Part shown: positions 38,818-46,681 of the stretch, in pieces
How positions within the stretch are numbered: position 1 is the first letter of the stretch
Layout: each line of letters begins with the position of its first letter
Source of the DNA: JBOICV01 sp050740255
Lineage (GTDB): Bacteria; Pseudomonadota; Gammaproteobacteria; Nevskiales; JBOICV01
DNA: 64,000 bases
NCBI GenBank assembly: GCA_050740255.1
Contig: JBOICV010000150.1
Location: 1 to 64,000 of the forward strand
Reading direction: 5' to 3'
Translations under genes and position numbers: made by a program
The notes under the pieces: model-generated
Database searches by the model: none
The model's input: the letters and a program-made list of their open reading frames with translations, nothing else
What the model was told of the DNA's origin: nothing

Positions 38818-40508
38818 TGCGCTGCGTTGCAGCGGTGCTGCTGATTTTTCTGGCGGCAGGTTGCAATCCCGTCGGCCAGGGCGAGGACACCCGGCTCGTT
38901 TCGCGCCTTACGCCGGAGAAAATTGACGGCAAATTCGTGCTGCGCCGTGCCAATGGCGCGGAGCCGGAGACGCTCGACCCGCACCGCGCGCAAAGCGCCA
39001 ACGCGGCGAACATCATCCGCGATCTCTACGAAGGCCTGGTCGGGGCCGAGCCGGACGGCAGGCTCTCGCCAGCCGCTGCGCAGAGCTGGGAAGTCAGCGC
39101 CGACGGTAAAACCTACACCTTCCACCTGCGACCGAACGCACGCTGGTCCAATGGTGAAGCCGTTACCGCCAGCGATTTCGTCTACGGCCTGCGGCGCTGC
39201 GTGGATCCGGCCACGGGTTCGGCTTATGCGGAAATCCTGAAACCCATTCAGAACGCGGAAGAGATCGTCGCCGGCAAGTTGAAACCAGACGCGCTCGCCG
39301 CCCAGGCGGCGAACGATCACACCCTGATCGTCCAGCTCAAGGCGCCCACGCCGTATTTTCTGGGCATGCTGGCGCACACCAGCAGTTTTCCGGCCTGGCG
39401 CAAATCAATCGAAGCGCATGGCGACCAGTTCACGCGTCCCGGCAAGCATGTGACCAACGGCGCTTACCGCATCAAGGAATGGGTCACCAGTTCCTACATT
39501 CTGATCGAGCGCAATCCCTACTACTGGGACAACGTGAACACGCGCCTGGACTATGTGCGTTATCTGCCGATCGAGAACACCGACTCCGAGTTCAAGCGTT
39601 ATCTCTCCGGCGAAGTAGACTGGACCGGCGGCGTGCCGATTCCGCGGCTGGAAGCGGTGCGCAAGCAGCTGAAGGATCAGTTCTACATGTTCCCGACGTT
39701 GGGGGTGTACTACTACGGTCTGAATACAGAGCGCGCGCCGTTCAAGGGTAATACCAAATTGCGGCAGGCGTTGACGCTTGCCATTGACCGCAAAATCCTG
39801 GTTGAGAAAGTTACGCGCGGCGGCGAGATTCCTGCCTATGCCTGGGTGCCGCCCGGTGTCCACAACTACGAGCAGCAGCGCGTCGTCTGGGCCGAGTGGC
39901 CGCGTGACAAGCAACTCGCCGAGGCGCGGCGTTTATATCAGGAATCAGGTTACGCCAACGACGAGCCACTGGAACTGCGTTACAACACGCTGGAAGCGCA
40001 CAAAAAGATTGCGGTCGCGATTGCCTATATGTGGAAACAGGCGCTGGGTGTGAAGGTGCGCCTGATCAACGAGGAGTGGAAGGTTTTTCTGCAGAACGTG
40101 CAGTACAAGAAAGTCACCCAGGTTTACCGGCTCGGCTGGTTCGGCGACTACGACGATGCCAACACCTTCATGGAGCTGATGTACTCGCGCTTTGGCTTAA
40201 ACGGCACCGGCTATCAGAGCGCGGAATACGATGCGCTGGTGGACAAGGCAAGTTACGAGGCCGATCCGGCTTACCGGCGCAAACTGCTGCAGGCCGCCGA
40301 ACGCCAGTTGCTGAACGATTTGCCGATCATTCCGTTGTACCACTACGTCAACAAGCATTTGATGAAGCCCTACGTGAAGGGCTACGCCGGCAACGTACTG
40401 GATCATCACTACAGCAAGAATCTCTGGATCGAATGGCCGCTCCGCGCGCACTCCCAAGAATTACTTTCCCCTCCCCCCGAGGGAGGGGATACAGGGGAGG
40501 GGGCATAA
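38817..40508 (+). CDS. oppA: Peptide ABC transporter substrate-binding lipoprotein (OppA-like)
   Basis: The 563-residue protein has a lipoprotein signal (LLIFLAAGC, Cys17). The SBP family 5 pattern follows: LRRANGAEPETLDPHRAQSANAANIIRDLYEGL, YTFHLRPNARWSNGEAVTASDFVYGLRR, and LSGEVDWTGG. It binds oligopeptides and delivers them to OppBC. I took the ATG at 38817, overlapping the mnmG stop, over the TTG one codon earlier. The last residues (SPPPEGGDTGEGA) come from a family-B repeat at 40465-40504, so the tail is not native. Confidence 0.94.
   Translation: MRCVAAVLLIFLAAGCNPVGQGEDTRLVSRLTPEKIDGKFVLRRANGAEPETLDPHRAQSANAANIIRDLYEGLVGAEPDGRLSPAAAQSWEVSADGKTYTFHLRPNARWSNGEAVTASDFVYGLRRCVDPATGSAYAEILKPIQNAEEIVAGKLKPDALAAQAANDHTLIVQLKAPTPYFLGMLAHTSSFPAWRKSIEAHGDQFTRPGKHVTNGAYRIKEWVTSSYILIERNPYYWDNVNTRLDYVRYLPIENTDSEFKRYLSGEVDWTGGVPIPRLEAVRKQLKDQFYMFPTLGVYYYGLNTERAPFKGNTKLRQALTLAIDRKILVEKVTRGGEIPAYAWVPPGVHNYEQQRVVWAEWPRDKQLAEARRLYQESGYANDEPLELRYNTLEAHKKIAVAIAYMWKQALGVKVRLINEEWKVFLQNVQYKKVTQVYRLGWFGDYDDANTFMELMYSRFGLNGTGYQSAEYDALVDKASYEADPAYRRKLLQAAERQLLNDLPIIPLYHYVNKHLMKPYVKGYAGNVLDHHYSKNLWIEWPLRAHSQELLSPPPEGGDTGEGA
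40465..40504. repeat. Family-B repeat copy in the oppA-like 3' end
   Basis: TTTCCCCTCCCCCCGAGGGA and the following GGGGATACAGGGGAGGGGGC encode the C-terminal tail of the oppA-like protein; the TAA stop at 40506-40508 lies just outside the repeat. The permease start ATG is only 2 bp further on. Confidence 0.8.
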
Positions 40509-40509
40509 A

Positions 40510-41424
40510 ATGCTCAGCTACGCTTTCCGTCGTGCATTGGGCGCTCTGCCCACGCTGTTCGTGCTGCTCACACTGGCCTTCTTCATGATCCGGCTGGCGC
40601 CGGGTGGACCGTTCGACACGGATCGCGCGCTGCCGCCGGAGATCGAGGCCAATCTCAACAAGAAATACCATCTCGACGAGCCGCTGCCGAAGCAATACCT
40701 GCGTTATCTGGCGGATGTGCTGACCGGTGATTTCGGCCCGTCATTTCAGTATCGCGATCAGACCGTCAATCAGCTTATTGCAGACGGCTTTCCGGTCTCG
40801 CTAAGGCTCGGTCTGGGCGCGATCACCTTGGCGCTGCTGTTGGGGGTGCTGCTCGGCACGGCCGCAGCGCTGCGGCAGAACGGCCCCACCGACTACGGCG
40901 TGATGCTGTTTGCAATGCTCGGCATTTCCATTCCGGGATATGTGCTCGCTCCACTCATGATTCTCGGATTTGCGGTGTATCTGGGCTGGTTGCCGGCCGG
41001 TGGACTCGGTGGCTGGAAGAACTACATCATGCCGGTGCTGGCGCTGTCGGCTGCGCATACCGCATATATCGCGCGTCTTACGCGCGGCAGCATGATTGAA
41101 GTGCTGCGCTCCAATTTTCTGCGCACCGCCCGTGCCAAGGGCCTGCCGACCACGCAAGTGATTTTCCGGCATGCCTTGCCGGCGGCGATGGTGCCGGTGG
41201 TTTCCTTTCTCGGTCCGGCCACCGCGGGCATCATCACAGGTTCCGTGGTGATCGAAACCATCTTCGGCATTCCCGGCTTGGGCCGTTTCTTCGTGTTGGG
41301 CGCCTTGAATCGCGACTACACGCTGGTGATGGGCGTGGTGCTGTTCTACGGCATGCTGATTATTCTGTTCAACTTCCTGGTGGATCTGCTGTATGCCTGG
41401 CTGGATCCGCGGGTGAAATACTGA
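40510..41424 (+). CDS. oppB: Peptide ABC transporter permease OppB
   Basis: The 304-residue permease has six membrane helices and the BPD transporter signature: LSAAHTAYIARLTRGSMIEVLRSNFLRTARAKGLP, the EAA loop that contacts the ATPases. The N-terminus FRRALGALPTLFVLLTLAFFMIRLAPGGPFD is typical of OppB/DppB. It pairs with OppC. It starts 1 bp after the oppA-like stop. Confidence 0.96.
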   Translation: MLSYAFRRALGALPTLFVLLTLAFFMIRLAPGGPFDTDRALPPEIEANLNKKYHLDEPLPKQYLRYLADVLTGDFGPSFQYRDQTVNQLIADGFPVSLRLGLGAITLALLLGVLLGTAAALRQNGPTDYGVMLFAMLGISIPGYVLAPLMILGFAVYLGWLPAGGLGGWKNYIMPVLALSAAHTAYIARLTRGSMIEVLRSNFLRTARAKGLPTTQVIFRHALPAAMVPVVSFLGPATAGIITGSVVIETIFGIPGLGRFFVLGALNRDYTLVMGVVLFYGMLIILFNFLVDLLYAWLDPRVKY

Positions 41425-41436
41425 TGCCGGCTAAAG

Positions 41437-41531
41437 CCCTCACCCGCGCGCGCTGCGCGCGCACGGCCTCTCCCGGAGGGAGAGGCAAGAATAGTTCCCT
41501 CTCCCTCTGGGAGAGGGTCAGGGTGAGGGCG
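41437..41531. repeat. Family-B inverted repeat element between oppB and oppC
   Basis: The 95-bp element starts with CCCTCACCC and ends with GGGTGAGGG, exact reverse complements. Inside are a GCGCGCGCTGCGCGCGC palindrome and two CTCTCCC...GGGAGAGG hairpins. It is the longest family-B copy in this operon and separates the two permease genes, whose starts and stops often nearly touch in other operons. It may influence mRNA stability between the genes. Confidence 0.85.
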
Positions 41532-41536
41532 CTTTG

Positions 41537-42427
41537 ATGTTCAGATCGAGCTCAGTTCTGAGAAAGGCCGGCGAAGTCAGCGGCCGCAGCCTCTGGCAGG
41601 ACGCTTTCGCACGGCTGGCCGCCAATCCCGCCGCCCTGCTGAGCCTGCTGATACTCACCACGATGACCACGCTTACGCTGATCGGCCCCTGGGCCAGCAG
41701 CTTCGCCGTGGATGATCTTGACTGGGACGCAATCTGGCTGGCGCCGCAGTTCAGCGGCGTGCATCCGCTCGGCACTGACAGCCTCGGCCGCGATCTTTTC
41801 GTGCGGGTGCTGGAAGGGGGACGCGTGTCGCTGCTGGTCGGCGTCGTGTCCACGCTGGTCAGCCTGCTGGTCGGCGTGACCTATGGCGCGGTGGCCGGTT
41901 ACTTCGGCGGCAAGGTGGATGCGGTCATGATGCGTATCGTGGATATCCTCTACGCGCTGCCGTTCATGTTCTTCGTGATCTTGCTGATGGTTTTCTTCGG
42001 CCGGCATCTGGTGCTGATTTTCGTCGCTATCGGCCTGGTCAACTGGCTGGACATGGCGCGCATCGTGCGCGGCCAGACGCTTTCGCTGAAGCACAAAGAG
42101 TTCATCGAGGCGGCGCGCATGGCGGGTGCGCCGAATGCGCGCATCATCCGTCATCACATCGTGCCGAATCTGCTCGGCGTGGTAGTGGTGTACGCCACGT
42201 TGACGATCCCGCAGGTGATTCTGGTCGAGTCCTTCCTGAGCTTCCTCGGCCTGGGGGTACAGGAGCCGGCCACGAGTTGGGGTGCGTTGGTGAATGAAGG
42301 CGCGGCCGAGATGGAACGTGCGCCGTGGCTGCTGATTTATCCCGCCAGCTTTCTTGCCGTGACTCTGCTGTGTTTTAACTTTATTGGAGATGGATTAAGA
42401 GATGCGCTTGATCCCAAAGATCGCTGA
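41537..42427 (+). CDS. oppC: Peptide ABC transporter permease OppC
   Basis: The 296-residue permease has the OppC layout: an N-terminal helix (LLSLLILTTMTTLTLIGPW), HPLGTDSLGRDLFVRVLEGGRVSLLVG near residue 75, and the EAA loop NWLDMARIVRGQTLSLKHKEFIEAARMAGA. The end GDGLRDALDPKDR is duplicated as a separate stretch at 42504-42542 with synonymous differences. I took the ATG at 41537, one codon after a TTG. Confidence 0.95.
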   Translation: MFRSSSVLRKAGEVSGRSLWQDAFARLAANPAALLSLLILTTMTTLTLIGPWASSFAVDDLDWDAIWLAPQFSGVHPLGTDSLGRDLFVRVLEGGRVSLLVGVVSTLVSLLVGVTYGAVAGYFGGKVDAVMMRIVDILYALPFMFFVILLMVFFGRHLVLIFVAIGLVNWLDMARIVRGQTLSLKHKEFIEAARMAGAPNARIIRHHIVPNLLGVVVVYATLTIPQVILVESFLSFLGLGVQEPATSWGALVNEGAAEMERAPWLLIYPASFLAVTLLCFNFIGDGLRDALDPKDR

Positions 42428-42542
42428 CACCATCGCACAAAAGTATCCACCGTCATCCCGGCCAAGGAATGGCCGGGATCCAGTAACAGGGACGTTTGAA
42501 CCCGACGGATTGCGCGATGCGCTCGATCCGAAGGACCGCTAG
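42389..42542 (+). repeat. Duplicated oppC tail with repeat insert
   Basis: The last 12 codons and stop of oppC (42389-42427) recur at 42504-42542. Both read DGLRDALDPKDR-stop, yet they differ at 10 of 39 bases, all synonymous or in the stop codon. Between them lies a small hairpin repeat (CATCCCGGCC...GGCCGGGATCC) of the family found at 45598. The downstream copy uses GC-ending codons like the rest of the operon. The upstream copy, now attached to oppC, is AT-richer. Confidence 0.85.
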
Positions 42543-42564
42543 AAAGTGACCCCAAGGATCGCTA

Positions 42565-43353
42565 ATGCTGCTTGATGTGTCCCGCCTCAGCATCAGTTAT
42601 CACACCCGTGACGGCTTGGTGGAAGCCGTCAAGGACCTGAGCTTTCAGCTCAACGAGGGCGAGACGCTTGGCGTGGTCGGCGAATCCGGCTCCGGCAAGA
42701 CGCAGGCCGCGATGGCGATCATGGGCGTGCTCGACCGCAATGCCGAAGTCAGCGGCTCAGTGAGATGGGAAGGTCAGGAGCTGGTCGGCGCCAGGGCGAC
42801 GGTGCTGAACAACATCCGCGGCGATCAGATCGCGATGATTTTCCAGGACCCGATGACTTCGCTAAATCCGCATTTGCGGATCCGCACGCAGATGACGGAA
42901 GTGCTGCGCGAGCACAAGAATATGAATGAGAAGCAGGCGCAGCAGCGCGCCATCGAAATGTTGCAGGCGGTAAAGATCCCCGACGCCGCGCGGCGCATCG
43001 AGCAGTATCCACACGAGTTTTCCGGCGGCATGCGCCAGCGTGTGATGATTGCGACCAGTCTGCTGTGTGAACCCAAACTGCTGATTGCCGACGAACCCAC
43101 CACCGCGCTGGATGTAACGGTGCAGGCGGAGATACTCAGATTGATTCGCGAGCTGCGCACGCGTATGGGTACGGCGCTGATTCTGATCACCCATGATATG
43201 GGTGTCGTGGCCGGTAACTGCGAGCGCGTGCTGGTAATGCACGAGGGTGCGTTGCAGGAATCCGGCACCGCGGAAGAAATTTTCTATAACCCGCGCCGGC
43301 CTTATACGCAGAGGCTGCTCGCCGCTGTTCAGCGGCTGGAGCCCATTCAGTGA
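42565..43353 (+). CDS. oppD: Peptide ABC transporter ATPase OppD (short form)
   Basis: The 262-residue ATPase has Walker A GESGSGKT (residues 39-46), signature HEFSGGMRQRVMIA, Walker B LLIADEPTTALD and the switch His in LITHDMG. It ends at RRPYTQRLLAAVQRLEPIQ, some 60 residues earlier than typical OppD/DppD proteins, so the C-terminal cysteine-containing extension is missing. Its stop overlaps the oppF GTG (GTGA). The nucleotide-binding domain is complete. Confidence 0.94.
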   Translation: MLLDVSRLSISYHTRDGLVEAVKDLSFQLNEGETLGVVGESGSGKTQAAMAIMGVLDRNAEVSGSVRWEGQELVGARATVLNNIRGDQIAMIFQDPMTSLNPHLRIRTQMTEVLREHKNMNEKQAQQRAIEMLQAVKIPDAARRIEQYPHEFSGGMRQRVMIATSLLCEPKLLIADEPTTALDVTVQAEILRLIRELRTRMGTALILITHDMGVVAGNCERVLVMHEGALQESGTAEEIFYNPRRPYTQRLLAAVQRLEPIQ

Positions 43354-44351
43354 CCGTCCCCGCCATCGCCACCGCTTCCGCCCTGCTCACGGTGCGGCAA
43401 TTGCGGGTCTATTTCCCGCCGCTCAGCCGCTTCGGCCGCACCAGGAGCGGACCGGTGAAAGCGGTGGATGGTATCCAGCTTGATCTCAACGCCGGCGAAA
43501 CCCTCGGCATCGTCGGTGAATCGGGTTGCGGCAAATCTACCCTGGCACGTGCATTAGTAGGGCTGCAGCCGGTGACTGCCGGCGCCGTGCTGCTCGACGG
43601 CCAGGACATCACCCGCTTCGGCGAACAGGGCTGGCGCCAGTTGCGCCGGCAGATGCAAATGGTGTTTCAGGATCCGCTGGCCAGCCTTAATCCGCGCCTG
43701 ACCATCGGCCAGAACATCGCGGAGCCGCTGATCAATCTGTTCCCGGAACTGGACGCAGCGCAGAAATGGGAAAGAGTGCTGGAAATTTTGCCCAAGGTCG
43801 GTTTGAAACCCGAGCACGCTAACCGTTATCCGCACGAATTTTCCGGCGGCCAGAATCAGCGCACCGGCATCGCGCGCGCGCTGGTGGTGCGGCCACGCGT
43901 GCTGGTCTGCGACGAGGCGGTAAGTGCGCTGGATGTGACCGTGCAGGCGCAAATTGTCGAGTTGCTGATGCAGTTGCAGCGCGAGATGAACCTGGCGATG
44001 ATTTTCATCGCGCACGATCTTTCCGTAGTGCGCAAGATAAGCCACCGCGTGCTGGTGATGTACCTGGGCAAAATCATGGAGCAGGCCCCCACCGCGCAAT
44101 TATTCCGCGAGCCGCGTCATCCCTATACGCGTGCGCTGCTGGCGGCGGTGCCGATTCCCGATCCGCGCGCTGAACGCGCGCGCGAGAAAATCATTCTGGA
44201 GGGGGAGCTGCCGTCGCCGGCTGATCCGCCCGAAGGCTGCGTGTTCAGAACGCGCTGCCCGATTGCCGACAATATCTGCGGTCAGCAGATACCGGGGCTG
44301 CGCAAGCTGTCCGGCGGCAGCTACGCCGCCTGTCATTTTGTGGCGGGCTGA
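43350..44351 (+). CDS. oppF: Peptide ABC transporter ATPase OppF
   Basis: The 333-residue ATPase has Walker A GESGCGKST near residue 55, signature HEFSGGQNQRTGIA, Walker B LVCDEAVSALD and a full C-terminal extension with the cysteine cluster CVFRTRCPIADNIC...AACHF that may hold an Fe-S or zinc site. It begins with GTG at 43350, overlapping oppD. It is the last gene of the mnmG-opp run. Confidence 0.95.
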   Translation: MTVPAIATASALLTVRQLRVYFPPLSRFGRTRSGPVKAVDGIQLDLNAGETLGIVGESGCGKSTLARALVGLQPVTAGAVLLDGQDITRFGEQGWRQLRRQMQMVFQDPLASLNPRLTIGQNIAEPLINLFPELDAAQKWERVLEILPKVGLKPEHANRYPHEFSGGQNQRTGIARALVVRPRVLVCDEAVSALDVTVQAQIVELLMQLQREMNLAMIFIAHDLSVVRKISHRVLVMYLGKIMEQAPTAQLFREPRHPYTRALLAAVPIPDPRAERAREKIILEGELPSPADPPEGCVFRTRCPIADNICGQQIPGLRKLSGGSYAACHFVAG

Positions 44352-44360
44352 CGGCAACCG

Positions 44361-44636
44361 CTATTTGTCGGGGAGTGTCTTCGCGAGATCCGCATCATCC
44401 AGCACGGGAATGATCTCGTGCGCCCCATGCTCAGTCCACTGCCGCAGCCATCCGGAAAGCAGCGCCAGATCGGGTGTCTCGACGAACACATAACTGGTAT
44501 CGAAGCTTGCCGAAAACCAGCGACCGAGCCGTTTCACTCCGGGCGGTGGATTACGGTCCGGGGATTCGAGATAGCGTGTGAGAGCGGTTTCCGCACTTTC
44601 CCCGACGTGGAGTTTTGAGATGATGAGCAACTTCAC
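44361..44636 (-). CDS. DUF3303-like small protein
   Basis: The 91-residue protein (MKLLIISKLHVGESAETALTRYLE, then PGVKRLGRWFSASFDTSYVFVETPD, IIPVLDDADL) matches DUF3303, a ferredoxin-like dimeric barrel group of unknown role. It is convergent with oppF and has no obvious operon partner. Confidence 0.8.
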   Translation of the reverse strand: MKLLIISKLHVGESAETALTRYLESPDRNPPPGVKRLGRWFSASFDTSYVFVETPDLALLSGWLRQWTEHGAHEIIPVLDDADLAKTLPDK

Positions 44637-44733
44637 GCGGATCTCCTGGATGGTGAAACAGCAGCTAAAGTTTACTTAAGCTTGGATGGAAAAGTCATGC
44701 CGGAGTTCAGCACCGGCTCGCCGTATCCGATAT

Positions 44734-45558
44734 CTAGGCTTCAATCAGGCCAGCGCTGGGCCGGCCGAACAACTGTGAGAACCGTCCGCGCCAGGTTTTG
44801 CAGCGCCAGAAGCCGCGCCACATCGCTACCCACTCGTGAAAGGCGATCATGATCGGGTTGAAAGTTTGAACATTCCTGGTCAGGCCGTACTTAACTTTTT
44901 CGACTTCCGGCTCGAAGCTGCCGAACAATTTGTCCCAGACGATAAAGATGCCGGCGTAGTTCCTGTCTATGTACTGCGGATTGCTGCCGTGATGCACGCG
45001 GTGGTGCGAAGGCGTGTTCATGACCCACTCCAGCGGCCCCAGCTTCTTGATGGACTCGGTGTGAATCCAGAATTGATATAGCAGCGAAATCGCCTGCTGT
45101 GTGATGATCATCAGCGGATGAAAGCCGATCAATGCGAGCGGCGCCCAGAAGATGAAACCGGTCATCGGCGTGGTCCAGCTCTGGCGCAGCGCAACCGCCA
45201 GGTTGAAGCGCTGGCTGGAATGATGATTCACATGCGCCGCCCACATGAAGCGGATTTCGTGGTGCAGACGGTGAAACCAGTAGTAAAAGAAGTCCTCCAG
45301 CACAATCAGCAATGCCCAGCTCCACCAGGTATTGGCGGGGATTTCGAACCAGCGGTATTGGTAGATCCAGGCGAACAGCGCGCCCATCGCCAGCGCCTTC
45401 CAGGCCGCACTGATGATGACGTTGCCCAGCCCCATCGTCAGGCAGGCCATCGAGTCCCGCCATTCATAGAGCTGCTGTCGGCTGGCGCGCGCGTACCAGA
45501 GCTCCCCGCCGATCAGCAGCAAAAACGCCGGGATGGAAAAGTAAATAAGGGCGGACAT
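44734..45558 (-). CDS. Sterol desaturase / fatty-acid hydroxylase family protein
   Basis: The 274-residue membrane protein has the three histidine clusters of diiron lipid hydroxylases: YYWFHRLHHEIRFMW (about residues 93-107), HVNHHSSQRFN and HRVHHGSN near residue 190. It has four to five membrane helices. The family oxidises sterols, fatty acids or alkyl-glycerols; the substrate here cannot be told. It is monocistronic. Confidence 0.9.
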   Translation of the reverse strand: MSALIYFSIPAFLLLIGGELWYARASRQQLYEWRDSMACLTMGLGNVIISAAWKALAMGALFAWIYQYRWFEIPANTWWSWALLIVLEDFFYYWFHRLHHEIRFMWAAHVNHHSSQRFNLAVALRQSWTTPMTGFIFWAPLALIGFHPLMIITQQAISLLYQFWIHTESIKKLGPLEWVMNTPSHHRVHHGSNPQYIDRNYAGIFIVWDKLFGSFEPEVEKVKYGLTRNVQTFNPIMIAFHEWVAMWRGFWRCKTWRGRFSQLFGRPSAGLIEA

Positions 45559-45682
45559 CGAAACTCCTCTCCGCCCTGGATTTTACCCCACCCGCGCCGT
45601 CATTCCGGCCAAGGCCGTTGCACGGCCGTGAGCCGGAATCTTGCGCCTGTGATTGATTCCCGCCTTCGGAAGAACGCCGGGG

Positions 45683-46438
45683 CTAACAGTTCGGCCGCTT
45701 GCCGCTCGCCTGTGCTTGTTGGTAAACCGGCACATACTGCGGTGCCGCCTTCTGCAAATCGCGGATGCGGTTTTTGCTCGAAGGATGGGTGGAGAGGAAT
45801 TGCGGTGGACCCTTGCCGCTGGCCCGCTGCATGTTCTGCCACAGGGCTACGCTCTCACTGGGATGAAAGCCCGCGCGCGACATGAATTTCAGCCCCAGCC
45901 CGTCCGCCGCGCTTTCCTGACCGCGCGAAAAGGGCAGCAGTACGCCGAATTGCGCGCCCAGCCCGAGTGCCGCCATCGCCGTGCGGCTTTGGCCCAGGTT
46001 GGTGAAGCCTTCAAGCGCGCGCAAACCGAGGTCGGTAACTACCGAGGTAGACACGCGCTGATTGGCGTGCTCGGCCTGCACGTGGCCGATTTCGTGGCCC
46101 AGCACGGCTGCCAGCTGACCTTGGGTGGTCGCCACTTGAAGCAGGCCTTCGTAGACACCGATCTTGCCGCCCGGCAGCGCGAAGGCATTTGCCTCCTTGC
46201 CGGCAAACAAATTGACTTCCCATTTGCCGCCGACTTCGCGCGTGAGCGCCTGCGCGACGCACTGTACCCGCGCAGTGCCGCGCGCGTCCTTGGAAATCGG
46301 CGTCTTCTTCTTGATTTCCGTGTAAGCCTCATCGCCCATCTGGTCCATCTGTCTATCCGAAAACAGCGCGAGCTTGAAGGCCAGCGCGGAGCTGCTGGCG
46401 AACAGGCAGATCAGGAGAACCGCAAGCCGGGAATGCAT
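45683..46438 (-). CDS. M48-family periplasmic metalloprotease
   Basis: The 251-residue protein has a signal peptide (MHSRLAVLLICLFASSSALA) and the zinc motif VLGHEIGHVQAEHANQR (HExxH) with a downstream Glu in SRGQESAADGLGLKFM. It ends with STHPSSKNRIRDLQKAAPQ, typical of LoiP/YcaL-type proteins. It probably removes misfolded outer-membrane proteins. No partner gene is adjacent. Confidence 0.92.
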   Translation of the reverse strand: MHSRLAVLLICLFASSSALAFKLALFSDRQMDQMGDEAYTEIKKKTPISKDARGTARVQCVAQALTREVGGKWEVNLFAGKEANAFALPGGKIGVYEGLLQVATTQGQLAAVLGHEIGHVQAEHANQRVSTSVVTDLGLRALEGFTNLGQSRTAMAALGLGAQFGVLLPFSRGQESAADGLGLKFMSRAGFHPSESVALWQNMQRASGKGPPQFLSTHPSSKNRIRDLQKAAPQYVPVYQQAQASGKRPNC

Positions 46439-46681
46439 GGTGAACCTCGTTATGCAATGGAACGAATCATGGAACGGTAAATCTATCGGGTACGAAGCGG
46501 CGTCTTAGCTACCGACCTTGGGCGCTGCGCCGTCCGCAGAAGCTTTGAAAATGGCTTTGGTCACAAGTTCCGCGGCGGCGCCTTTGGCACCGGCATTTTA
46601 CGCCCTCGCCTGAACCCAGCTTAGGCAATAGACGCTGAACGGTGTCTGAACGCCTGTAAAATCGCGCCCGTGGAAGACCCC

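Noticed and set aside
46500..46610. Minus-strand stretch reading as an Ala/Lys-rich peptide of about 30 residues before a stop
   Set aside because: It has no start codon and a stop directly upstream. It is too short to call a pseudogene.
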